From NCBI GenBank assembly GCA_030425485.1, contig JAUIAM010000005.1, forward strand, positions 1 through 64,000: DNA of 64,000 bases. Direction: 5' to 3'. Under the pieces are notes generated by a model. The model was not told where the DNA came from and made no database searches. It was given only the letters and a program-made list of their open reading frames with translations. The stretch comes from Verrucomicrobiia bacterium (GTDB taxonomy: Bacteria > Verrucomicrobiota > Verrucomicrobiia > Opitutales > Cerasicoccaceae). The position numbers and the translations under genes were made by a program. Below are positions 23,490 to 32,391 of the stretch, in pieces. Each line of letters opens with the position of its first letter. The stretch's first letter is position 1.

Positions 23490-23613
23490 GTTGTGTATGC
23501 AACGGGATATTTGCTTGAACCCGGTACACCCCTCAGCGCATATAGCGATAGATACCACCACGACCACGAGCCAGAGCCTGCAAGAAAATGCGGGTCTGCG
23601 CTTTACTTTACGA

Positions 23614-23630
23614 TATAGTCAACTATAGTT
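23614..23630. promoter_or_regulatory. Overlapping palindromes upstream of tetR (candidate operator)
   Basis: TATAGT-CA-ACTATA and AACTATAGTT, ending 8 bp before the TetR ATG. Confidence 0.45.
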
Positions 23631-23637
23631 AATTTCT

Positions 23638-24246
23638 ATGGGACGCACCAGTAACGCCAAGCAAAAGCTAATCGACTCGATTGTAGACCTTATGTGGGAA
23701 CGCTCCTACGGCATGGTCACGATCGACCAGATTTGCCAGCATGCAGGCGTTAAGAAGGGCAGTTTCTATTACTTTTATAAATCCAAGTCCGAGCTCACGC
23801 TGGAAGCCCTCGACTATTTCTGGGAGGCAAACGTACGCGAGAAGCTCGACAGCCTCTTTTCCCCGACCAAGAGCGGCGTACAGCGTCTCATGGACCACGC
23901 CGACTTTAAATACGAGTGGACACGGGAGATGAAACAAAAGGAGGGCAAAATCCTCGCATGCTGCTTGTTTACCGTGGGCCAGGAGATGTGCAACGTCGAC
24001 CAGGACCTGCGCAACAAGGTCAATGATTACCTGACCTGCCACCAGCGCTACTTTACCAGCGCCGTGCAGGACGCCGTGAGCGAAGGAGAAGTCAAAACCG
24101 ACGATGCCCCCGCTCTGGCCACCTGCATCTACAGTTGCTACGAGGGCACCTTCGCCCGCGCCCGCATAGCCAACGACCCGGAGATCATGCGCGGCCTCAA
24201 GGACAGCTACCTGCGCATCCTCGGCATCTCCGCACAAGTCGCCTAG
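23638..24246 (+). CDS. TetR/AcrR-family regulator
   Basis: 'AKQKLIDSIVDLMWERSYGMVTIDQICQHAGVKKGSFYYFYKSKSELTLEAL'. Confidence 0.93.
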   Translation: MGRTSNAKQKLIDSIVDLMWERSYGMVTIDQICQHAGVKKGSFYYFYKSKSELTLEALDYFWEANVREKLDSLFSPTKSGVQRLMDHADFKYEWTREMKQKEGKILACCLFTVGQEMCNVDQDLRNKVNDYLTCHQRYFTSAVQDAVSEGEVKTDDAPALATCIYSCYEGTFARARIANDPEIMRGLKDSYLRILGISAQVA

Positions 24247-24358
24247 CCCGACTCCCGCTGCCCCGCGCAACGGCTCGGCAGAGACGTTTTTTCAAAAAAA
24301 GTAAGTCAAAGGCTTGATATCCTTTATTTCTTTACTAATTAGTCATCTATTAAAACAG

Positions 24359-25768
24359 ATGTTTGAATCCTCTCACACACTCTCTCCGCTCCGTCTGGCG
24401 GGCCTTTCTGCGCTTCTATTTACAGCGGGCTGCACGGTGGGCCCCGACTACAAAGCGCCCGCATTTCCCGCGCCCGTAGCCTACTCTGACCTGCAGGATC
24501 AGGACGGCACGCCCCTCGCCATGCCCGAGAGCGGCGCGTGGTGGATGATTTTTAACGAGCCACAGCTCAACGAACTGATCGTCAAAGCCGAAGAGCAAAA
24601 CCGCGACCTCCGGGCGGCCTACAAGCGCTGGCAGCGTGCCGAAACCCTCATCGCCCGCGAGGAAGCCGAGGCGCTCCCCCAGGTGGAAGCCGGAGCCGGC
24701 TACACCCGCGAACGCCTGAGTCAGGAAACCACGCAACTCTACGGCGGCACCCAGCAAAACGTTTACAACATGGGCGCTGCCGCCGCCTTGGAAATCGACG
24801 TCTTCGGGCGCGTACGCCGTCTGGTCGAAGCCGCTGCGGCCGATGCCGACGCCGAGCGCGAGGCCCTGGCCGACCTCCAGTTATTCATCAAAACCGAGGT
24901 CGCGGCCATTTACTTTGGCATCCGCTCACTCGAAGCCGAGTTGCTCTATGTCGAAGACAGCCTCTCCACCCGCGAGCAGTCCCTCGAAGTCGTCAAGCGC
25001 CGCTTCGAAGGCGGTGCGGTCAGTGAGCTGGACGTCGCCCAGGCCCAGTCACTTCTGGCCTCCACCCGCGCGGACTACGCCCGTCTTCGTGGCCAGCAGG
25101 CAGTGCTCATCAACGCCCTCGCGGTCCTCATCGGGGAACCCGCACCGACCTTTAGCCTGGAAGTAACGCCGCTGGCGGGTAAGCCGCCCCGCGTCCCGGC
25201 GGGTATCCCCTCCGAGCTACTCTTGCGCCGTGCGGACATCCGCCAGCGGGAGCGCAAGCTCGCCGCCGCCAATGCCCGCATCGGGGTGGCCACAGCGAAT
25301 TTCTTCCCCCGCGTTACCATTGCCGGTAACATCGGGGTCTCTGCCCTCGACGCTGCCCAGTGGTTCCAGTCCAGCGCGGGCTTTTGGGCCATTAACCCGC
25401 AGGTCTCCATCCCGCTCTTTGAAGGTGGTCGCCTCATCGCCAACCTCGACGAGTCCGAGCTGGCCTACGCCCAGACCGTGGATGAATACGAGCAAACCGT
25501 CTTGACCGCCTTTGCCGAGGTGGAGGACGCCGTCGACTCCTGGCGCTGGCTCAGCGAGCAGCGCGCCGCCGAAGAAGTCTCCTCCCGCGCCGCTATCCGG
25601 GCCCAGGAAATCGCCAATGCCCAGTACAACGGCGGCCTCATCGACTTTATCACCGCACTGGACTCCGAGCGCACCGCGCTGGAGAGCCAACGCCGCCTGG
25701 CCAACGTTACGGGCGAAGAATACATCAACGCCGTACGCCTCATCCGCGCCATAGGCGGACGCTGGTAA
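24359..25768 (+). CDS. Outer membrane efflux lipoprotein, NodT family
   Basis: Lipobox 'LRLAGLSALLFTAGCTVGPDYKAP'; TolC-like repeats. Confidence 0.93.
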   Translation: MFESSHTLSPLRLAGLSALLFTAGCTVGPDYKAPAFPAPVAYSDLQDQDGTPLAMPESGAWWMIFNEPQLNELIVKAEEQNRDLRAAYKRWQRAETLIAREEAEALPQVEAGAGYTRERLSQETTQLYGGTQQNVYNMGAAAALEIDVFGRVRRLVEAAAADADAEREALADLQLFIKTEVAAIYFGIRSLEAELLYVEDSLSTREQSLEVVKRRFEGGAVSELDVAQAQSLLASTRADYARLRGQQAVLINALAVLIGEPAPTFSLEVTPLAGKPPRVPAGIPSELLLRRADIRQRERKLAAANARIGVATANFFPRVTIAGNIGVSALDAAQWFQSSAGFWAINPQVSIPLFEGGRLIANLDESELAYAQTVDEYEQTVLTAFAEVEDAVDSWRWLSEQRAAEEVSSRAAIRAQEIANAQYNGGLIDFITALDSERTALESQRRLANVTGEEYINAVRLIRAIGGRW

Positions 25769-25777
25769 TCCCTAAAA

Positions 25778-26938
25778 ATGCTTTTAAACATGAACAGTCG
25801 CACGATTCTCACCACCGCAAGCACACTCTCCCTTGCTCTGCTCTTCACCGCCTGCGGGCAGGAAGATGCCGCCGCCCCGGCGGAACACCCGCCGCTGGAT
25901 ATCGATGTCACCACGCCGGTCACGGAATCGCTCGTTGAGTGGTCCACCTTCACCGGACGCCTTGAGGCCGTGGAGAGCGTGGTCATCCGCGCCCGCGTCA
26001 GCGGCTACCTGAAGTCCGTCAATTTCAAAGAAGGACAACTCGTCGAAGCCGGGGACCTGCTCTTCGAGATCGACCCCCGCCCTTTCGAAGCGATTGTCAA
26101 TCTGGCCAAGGCCCGTGTCGCTCAGGCAGAGGCTGCCCAGACGCTCGCTCTGGCCAACAAGACCCGCGCCGAAGACCTTATCCGCTCGAACGCCATTTCG
26201 CGCGAAGAACTGGACATCCGAAACAGTGAGGCCATGCAGGCCGAGGCAGACGTGCTCGCCGCGCAGGCAGAACTCGAAGCCGCCGAGCTCGACCTCCAGT
26301 TTACCCAGATCAAAGCCCCCATCACGGGCATTGCGGGCCGCTTTGGCATCACCCAGGGCAACCTTGTTGACGGTGGCAGCAGCGGCGGGACCCAGCTCAC
26401 AACCATCGTCCCCCAGAACCCAATCTACGTTTACTTCGACGTGGACGAGCGCACCTACCTCAACACCCTGCGCCGCATCCAGGCAGGTCAGTTGCCCGGC
26501 CGCGCCGACAACGGCCACATGCCAGTGCAAATTCAGCTCACGGACGAATCGACCTTCAACCACGAGGGCGTGATTAACTTTAAGGACAATCAGCTTAACC
26601 CCGGCACCGCCACCATGCGCGTGCGCGGCCTGCTGCAAAATCCGGACGGCTTCCTCAGCCCGGGGATGTTTGCCCGCGTGCGCACGCCCGCCTCCAAGCA
26701 GGAAGAGCGTCTGCTCCTCCCAGACCATGTCGTGCTGACCGACCAAGAACTCAAGTATGTCTGGGTCGTTGGGCCGGACAACATGGTCGAACGGCGCACC
26801 GTCGAGGTAGGCCCGCTCCACGACCGACTCCGCATCATCCGCTCGGGCCTTGAGCCCGACGAGCGCGTGGCCTCGACCGGCCTGCAATTCCTCCAGCCCG
26901 GCATGCCCGTAACGCCGCGTCAGCCACAAGCCGAATAA
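25778..26938 (+). CDS. RND efflux periplasmic adaptor subunit (AcrA/MexA type)
   Basis: 'VVIRARVSGYLKSVNFKEGQLVEAGDLLFEIDPRPFEA', 'FTQIKAPITGIAGRFGITQGNLV'. Confidence 0.95.
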   Translation: MLLNMNSRTILTTASTLSLALLFTACGQEDAAAPAEHPPLDIDVTTPVTESLVEWSTFTGRLEAVESVVIRARVSGYLKSVNFKEGQLVEAGDLLFEIDPRPFEAIVNLAKARVAQAEAAQTLALANKTRAEDLIRSNAISREELDIRNSEAMQAEADVLAAQAELEAAELDLQFTQIKAPITGIAGRFGITQGNLVDGGSSGGTQLTTIVPQNPIYVYFDVDERTYLNTLRRIQAGQLPGRADNGHMPVQIQLTDESTFNHEGVINFKDNQLNPGTATMRVRGLLQNPDGFLSPGMFARVRTPASKQEERLLLPDHVVLTDQELKYVWVVGPDNMVERRTVEVGPLHDRLRIIRSGLEPDERVASTGLQFLQPGMPVTPRQPQAE

Positions 26939-26960
26939 GCCTCCCCGAGCAAGGGTCACC

Positions 26961-29900
26961 ATGAACATTTCCCACTTCTTCATCGACCGGCCACGATTCG
27001 CTGTCGTGCTCTCGCTGGTCATCATCATCATCGGCGGGCTGTCCTTTTTCACCCTGCCCACCGCGCAGTTCCCCGAGGTCTCACCGCCCACGATCGTCGT
27101 GCGCGCCAGCCTGCCCGGCGCGACACCCGAGCTGTTGGCCGACACCGTCTCGGCTCCGCTGGAGCAGGAGATCAACGGCGTCGAGAACATGATGTACATG
27201 ACCTCCTCCAGCACGGCGGACGGCACCGTACAGATTACCATCACCTTTAAACTCGGCACAAACCTGGACACCGCGCAGGTGCTGGTGCAGAACCGCGTGG
27301 CTGTGGCCGAACCGCGCCTGCCCGAGCAGACGCGCCAGATCGGCGTGACCGTAGAAAAAAGCGTGCCCGACCTCCTGCTCGTGGTGCAGATGTTTTCCCC
27401 GGACAACTCGCTCGACCAGGAGTACGTCAGCAACTACGCCATCCGCCAAATCCGTGAGTCCCTGCGCCGCATCGACGGTGTGGGCGCGGTCCGCACCTTT
27501 GGCTCCCGCGAGTACAGCATGCGCGTCTGGCTCGACCCCGAGCTCATGGCCAACCTGAACATCACCGCGGGCGACATCGTGAACGCACTGCGCGAGCAGA
27601 ACGTGCAAGTCGCCGCGGGCCTCATCGGCCAGCCGCCGAAGAGCCAACCCGGAGCCTATCAGCTAAACGTCAGCACGCTCGGTCGCCTCAGCACGGTAGA
27701 GCAGTTTGAAAACGTCGTGGTCAAGCGCGGGGATGACGCCACCATTGTCTATCTGCGCGATGTTGCCCGCGTCGAGCTGGGCGCAGTCGACTACAACGTG
27801 ACCAACTACAAGGGCACCACGCCTGCCGTGGCCATGCCCATCCAGCAACGCCCGGGCTCCAACGCGCTGGAGACATCCACTCAGATTCGGGCTGAGATGA
27901 AAGAGCTGGCCAAAGCCTTCCCACCCGGGCTGGCCTACGACATCATCTACGACCCCACGGTATTCATCAGCGAATCCATCGACGCGGTTTTCCACACCAT
28001 CATCGAGGCCATCATCCTCGTGGTCGTCGTCATCATCGTTTTTCTCCAATCGTGGCGCGCTTCGATCATCCCGCTGCTGGCCATCCCGGTCTCGCTCATC
28101 GGCACCTTCTTTGCCATGGCGCTCTTTGATTTCTCCATCAACAACCTGACGCTCTTCGGCATGGTGCTGGCTATCGGTATCGTGGTGGACGACGCCATCG
28201 TAGTGGTGGAAAATATCGAGCGAAACCTGGACAAGGGCCTGTCCAACCGGGAAGCCTCCCGCCAGGCCATGACGGAGATCACCGGACCGCTCATCTCGGC
28301 CACGCTGGTCATGGCGGCTATCTTTATCCCCACCGCCTTCCTGCCCGGACTGACGGGGCAGTTCTACCGCCAATTCGCGCTGACCATCGCCTTTTCGGTC
28401 GCCATCTCCGGCTTCGTCTCGCTGACGCTCAGCCCCGCACTCGGGGTTGTCCTCCTGCGCAAGCACGGTGCCAAACCGGACTTCGTCCAGCGCATCATCG
28501 ACTTCTTCTTCGGCTGGTTCTTCAAGGGCTTCAACTGGGTGTTTGGCAAGTTCACCGACGGCTACTCCGAGATCGTCAAGCGCTTCGTCCGCATGGGCTT
28601 GGTGGCAATCATTATCTTCGTCGGCCTGATCGCCCTTACCGGCTGGGGCTTCAATCTCGTGCCCAAGGGCTTCATCCCGCCCACCGACCAGGGCTACGGC
28701 ATCGTCGTGCTGCAACTCCCCGACGGCGCATCGCTGGAGCGAACGGACGAACTCGTGCGCGAGGTCTCTCAGCGCGCGATGGACGTTGACGGCATCGCCA
28801 ACGTCGTGGCCTTCGCCGGGTTTAACGGTGCGACTTTCGCCAACTCGCCCAACTCGGCCGCGATCTTTACGCCCTTCGATCCCTTTGACGAGCGCACCGA
28901 TCCCTACCTCAGCGGCGATGCTATCATCGGCCGCCTTCAGGCCAGTCTGGCCGACATCCGCGAGGCCTTTGTCATCGTCATCCCGCCACCGCCCGTCCGA
29001 GGCATCGGTAACGGTGGCGGCTGGAAAATGATGGTGCAGGACCGCGCCGGACTCGGCTACGCCGCCCTGCAGGACGCCACCACCCAACTCATGATGGCTG
29101 CCAATCAGGAGCCAGGACTCCAACAGGTCTTCTCCCCCTTCCGGGCCAACGTGCCCCAGCTCTATGTCGATGTGGACCGTGAAAAAGCCAAGATGCTAGA
29201 CGTGCCGCTGGATAGCGTGTTCGACACCCTGCAGGTTTTCCTCGGCTCGCTCTTCGTCAACGACGTCAACCTCTTTGGCCGTACCTACCGCCTGACCGCC
29301 CAGGCCGAGGCGGAATTCCGCGACGAGCCCGAGGACATCGCACGTCTGAAAACCCGTAACGCCGCCGGGGACATGGTACCGCTGGGCTCGGTGGCCGAGA
29401 TCAAGACCATCGCCGGGCCAGACCGCGTCGTGCGCTACAACCTCTACCCCTCGGCAGAACTCCAGGGCAACAACTCACCCGGCTACAGCACCGGGCAGTC
29501 CCTGGCCACGATGGAGCGGCTGGCCGAGCAAATCCTGCCCCCGGGCATGGGCTTTGAGTGGACAGACATCGCCTACCAGGAGCAGCAGGTGGGTAACTCC
29601 GCGCTGTACATTTTCCCGCTCGCGGTGCTCTTCGTTTTCTTTGTCCTCGTCGCACAGTACGAGAACTGGTCCCTCCCGCTGGCCGTGATTATTATCGTCC
29701 CGCTGTGTCTGTTTGGTGCCATCTGGCTGCTGCACTGGCGCGGCATGGATAACAATATTCTCACCCAGATCGGCTTCGTGGTGCTCATCGGTCTGGCGGC
29801 CAAGAACGCCATCCTGATCGTGGAGTTTGCCAAGCAGCAAGAGGACGCGGGTGTGGAGATCCACGAGGCCGCCAGCGTAGCCGCACGCTTCCGCCTCCGC

Positions 29901-30104
29901 CCCATCCTGATGACCTCCTTTGCCTTCATCCTGGGTGTCATTCCGCTCATGGTTGCGACCGGAGCGGGTTGGGAAATGCGCCAGGCCCTCGGCACGCCCG
30001 TCTTTGGCGGCATGCTTTTCGTAACCATCGTGGGGATTTTCCTGACCCCGGTGTTTTACGTCATGATTCGTAAGCTCACCAAGCGTGAGCCCAAGAAGCA
30101 GTAG
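26961..30104 (+). CDS. HAE1-family RND efflux permease
   Basis: 'MNISHFFIDRPRFAVVLSLVIIIIGGLSFFTLPTAQFPEVSPPTIVVRASLPGATPELLADTVSAPLEQEINGV', 'GIVVDDAIVVVENIER'. Confidence 0.97.
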   Translation: MNISHFFIDRPRFAVVLSLVIIIIGGLSFFTLPTAQFPEVSPPTIVVRASLPGATPELLADTVSAPLEQEINGVENMMYMTSSSTADGTVQITITFKLGTNLDTAQVLVQNRVAVAEPRLPEQTRQIGVTVEKSVPDLLLVVQMFSPDNSLDQEYVSNYAIRQIRESLRRIDGVGAVRTFGSREYSMRVWLDPELMANLNITAGDIVNALREQNVQVAAGLIGQPPKSQPGAYQLNVSTLGRLSTVEQFENVVVKRGDDATIVYLRDVARVELGAVDYNVTNYKGTTPAVAMPIQQRPGSNALETSTQIRAEMKELAKAFPPGLAYDIIYDPTVFISESIDAVFHTIIEAIILVVVVIIVFLQSWRASIIPLLAIPVSLIGTFFAMALFDFSINNLTLFGMVLAIGIVVDDAIVVVENIERNLDKGLSNREASRQAMTEITGPLISATLVMAAIFIPTAFLPGLTGQFYRQFALTIAFSVAISGFVSLTLSPALGVVLLRKHGAKPDFVQRIIDFFFGWFFKGFNWVFGKFTDGYSEIVKRFVRMGLVAIIIFVGLIALTGWGFNLVPKGFIPPTDQGYGIVVLQLPDGASLERTDELVREVSQRAMDVDGIANVVAFAGFNGATFANSPNSAAIFTPFDPFDERTDPYLSGDAIIGRLQASLADIREAFVIVIPPPPVRGIGNGGGWKMMVQDRAGLGYAALQDATTQLMMAANQEPGLQQVFSPFRANVPQLYVDVDREKAKMLDVPLDSVFDTLQVFLGSLFVNDVNLFGRTYRLTAQAEAEFRDEPEDIARLKTRNAAGDMVPLGSVAEIKTIAGPDRVVRYNLYPSAELQGNNSPGYSTGQSLATMERLAEQILPPGMGFEWTDIAYQEQQVGNSALYIFPLAVLFVFFVLVAQYENWSLPLAVIIIVPLCLFGAIWLLHWRGMDNNILTQIGFVVLIGLAAKNAILIVEFAKQQEDAGVEIHEAASVAARFRLRPILMTSFAFILGVIPLMVATGAGWEMRQALGTPVFGGMLFVTIVGIFLTPVFYVMIRKLTKREPKKQ

Positions 30105-30122
30105 TAGTAATAGTAGTAGTAG
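30102..30122 (+). repeat. Seven consecutive in-frame stop codons, (TAG)n microsatellite
   Basis: Read directly: CAG TAG TAG TAA TAG TAG TAG TAG CAG. Confidence 0.9.
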
Positions 30123-30124
30123 CA

Positions 30125-30177
30125 GCGGGTGAGTTGCGGCGCGAGAGAGAGTGCGCCCGGCTCACCCGCATTTTTTT
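30125..30177 (+). terminator. Rho-independent terminator of the RND efflux operon
   Basis: GCGGGTGAG ... CTCACCCGC then A-TTTTTTT: 9-bp stem. Confidence 0.85.
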
Positions 30178-30305
30178 GTCCAGAGGCAAGCGCCCGCACA
30201 GCAACGATAATCTATGCGCAAGTGCTTAAGCACTCAGCACTTGCAAAGTCGCCCCAAACAGGTGTATCTTTGCAGAAAGTTCTCCAGCCTCAATCTACCC
30301 CACCT

Positions 30306-31052
30306 ATGAGTGCTTACCTCGCTGAATTCATCGGAACCGCCCTCCTCATTCTCTTCGGCAACGGCGTCGTTGCCAACGTCCTGCTCAACAAATCCAAAGG
30401 CCAGAACGGCGGCTGGATCGTTATCGCCGTGGGCTGGGGCTTTGCCGTCACCTGTGCGGTCTATGCCGTAGGCCGCATCTCTGGCGCGCACATCAACCCT
30501 GCGGTCTCCGTTTCGCTGGCCAGCATCGGAGCGTTTGAATGGGCAAAAGTACCGGGCTATATCCTCGCGCAAATCGCGGGCGGCTTCACCGGGTCCGTGC
30601 TTGTATACCTGACCTACTACGCGCACTGGCGTGAAACGGAAGACCCGGCCCTGAAGCTGGCCTGTCACAGCACTTCGCCCGCCATTCGCAAGCTCGGCCC
30701 CGCCTTTATGACCGAAGTCATCGGCACTGCCGTCCTGATGTTTGGCATCCTCTCTTTTGGTAAAATCGGCCTAGGCAGCGACGAAAGCGTGGACGCCTGG
30801 ACCGCTGCCGTGGGCACATGGTTCGGTCCCTGCCTGGTCGGCCTGCTCGTGCTCGGCATCGGCTTATCGCTGGGCGGCCCAACTGGCTATGCGATTAACC
30901 CGGCTCGTGACCTCGGCCCGCGCATCGCCCATGCTATCTTACCCATCCACGGCAAAGGCACGAGCGACTGGGCCTATGCCTGGGTACCGATTGTGGCCCC
31001 GCTCATCGGTGGCGTGCTCGGCTCACAGCTCTTTAATCACCTGGGGTTTTAG
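30306..31052 (+). CDS. MIP family aquaporin / glycerol facilitator
   Basis: 'MSAYLAEFIGTALLILFGNGVVANVLL', NPA boxes 'GAHINPAVSVSLA' and 'GYAINPARDLGPR'. Confidence 0.96.
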   Translation: MSAYLAEFIGTALLILFGNGVVANVLLNKSKGQNGGWIVIAVGWGFAVTCAVYAVGRISGAHINPAVSVSLASIGAFEWAKVPGYILAQIAGGFTGSVLVYLTYYAHWRETEDPALKLACHSTSPAIRKLGPAFMTEVIGTAVLMFGILSFGKIGLGSDESVDAWTAAVGTWFGPCLVGLLVLGIGLSLGGPTGYAINPARDLGPRIAHAILPIHGKGTSDWAYAWVPIVAPLIGGVLGSQLFNHLGF

Positions 31053-31058
31053 CGCATC

Positions 31059-31301
31059 TCAGCCACCCGACATGGGCGGCATGAAGGAAATTGTGTCGCC
31101 GTCGGAGACTGCGCACTCCCCCTGACAGAAGGCATCGTTCCGCGCGGCTTTGAGATTTTCCCACGGCATGGTTAAGCCCAGCACGGTACTCACCTCGCCA
31201 TAGAGTTCCTTCACCGTAGCCGCCTCTGTCCTAAAGGCGATTTCGCCATCACCGGCCTGTTCCTTCAGTTGGGCGAAAAAGAGTAAGGTTACCTGCTTCA
31301 T
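31059..31301 (-). CDS. moaD: Molybdopterin synthase sulfur carrier subunit
   Basis: 80 aa, 'MKQVTLLFFAQLKEQAG...SDGDTISFMPPMSGG' with C-terminal GG. Confidence 0.92.
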   Translation of the reverse strand: MKQVTLLFFAQLKEQAGDGEIAFRTEAATVKELYGEVSTVLGLTMPWENLKAARNDAFCQGECAVSDGDTISFMPPMSGG

Positions 31302-31906
31302 GATGCTGTCTGCTGCGTAATGCGGGCAAAATCTTCGGGTGTATTCGCGTTGTCCAGTGCCGATGGATTTCCAAGTTCGAGCAACTCCACCCGCTCGCTT
31401 TCCTCGATGAGAATTTTTCTCGGGCAAGCCCTGCCCGCCTCGTGATATGCCCTCAGCACGGGTAAGAACTCCGCTTCGTAAACTGCACACAGCGGCTCGG
31501 GTAATCCATCATGGCTGCTGCGGTAGGCAACCGCCTCTTTGGTTCCCCGCGCAGCAATCAGCTCCGTAATGGTATTCTCGCCCAGTAATGGCAAATCGCA
31601 CGCAGCAGCCAAAACAGCATGCTCCGGATGACGCGTCATGGCCGTTAGTATACCCGAGAGCGGACCTGAGCTGGTACCCTCGTCGCGCAGCACACGGTGC
31701 GTACTCTGTTCGACACCAGGCAGCACCTGATCCTCTCGGATGGATACGTAAACGGCATCACAAAAGTCGGCCAACAGATCGGCCACGACTTCCCATTGCG
31801 GGCGAGCGTGCTGCGGATAAACCATGACCGCCTTATCGCGACCCATGCGCTTGCTGTGCCCTCCCGCGAGGACGACTCCGACGAGTTTATCCGGTGCGCT
31901 ATTCAT
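31298..31906 (-). CDS. mobA: Molybdenum cofactor guanylyltransferase
   Basis: 'GVVLAGGHSKRMGRDKAVMVY'; start overlaps the moaC stop by 4 bp. Confidence 0.92.
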   Translation of the reverse strand: MNSAPDKLVGVVLAGGHSKRMGRDKAVMVYPQHARPQWEVVADLLADFCDAVYVSIREDQVLPGVEQSTHRVLRDEGTSSGPLSGILTAMTRHPEHAVLAAACDLPLLGENTITELIAARGTKEAVAYRSSHDGLPEPLCAVYEAEFLPVLRAYHEAGRACPRKILIEESERVELLELGNPSALDNANTPEDFARITQQTAS

Positions 31907-32391
31907 GCCTGATAATCCGATTTCCCGCCGCGCTTGCTCAGCAGCCGGACACCGGTGATTTCAATCTCATGGCTCAAGCTCTTGGTCATATCGTAAAGCG
32001 TCAATGCGGCCGTACTGGCACCGACCAGCGCCTCCATCTCGACCCCGGTGCGCCCGCGGGTCTTGACCGTACACTGCACCACGATCCGGCACTGCACCGA
32101 ATCTGGCACGACCGAAAAAGATGAGCCTTCGATCGGGATCGTATGGCAAAACGGTATCATGTCCGCCGTGCGCTTGAGGCTGAACGTCCCGGCGACGATA
32201 GCCACATCGCGCAAGGCCCCTTTCTTCGTCACGAAATCGGTAGCCTCAAGTTCCGCCCACGCGCTCTGCGGGTAGAGGACCACGGCTTCCGCTGTGGCCA
32301 CGCGCTCGCTTACGGGTTTGGCCGAGACATCCACCATGCGCGGCTGCCCCTCATTGTCCAAATGACTCAACTTATGATCTACGGGTTCCAT
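31903..32391 (-). CDS. moaC: Cyclic pyranopterin monophosphate synthase
   Basis: 'LSHLDNEGQPRMVDVSAKPVSERVATAEAVV', 'DMIPFCHTIPIEG', 'GVEMEALVGASTAALTLYDMTKSL'. Confidence 0.96.
   Translation of the reverse strand: MEPVDHKLSHLDNEGQPRMVDVSAKPVSERVATAEAVVLYPQSAWAELEATDFVTKKGALRDVAIVAGTFSLKRTADMIPFCHTIPIEGSSFSVVPDSVQCRIVVQCTVKTRGRTGVEMEALVGASTAALTLYDMTKSLSHEIEITGVRLLSKRGGKSDYQA

Noticed and set aside
25784-27433. 549-aa minus-strand ORF across the adaptor and HAE1 genes
   Set aside because: Spans a real gene boundary antisense and has no domain signature.
27663-29123. 486-aa minus-strand ORF inside the HAE1 permease
   Set aside because: Asp/Glu/Gly/His-rich shadow translation of TM-coding sequence.
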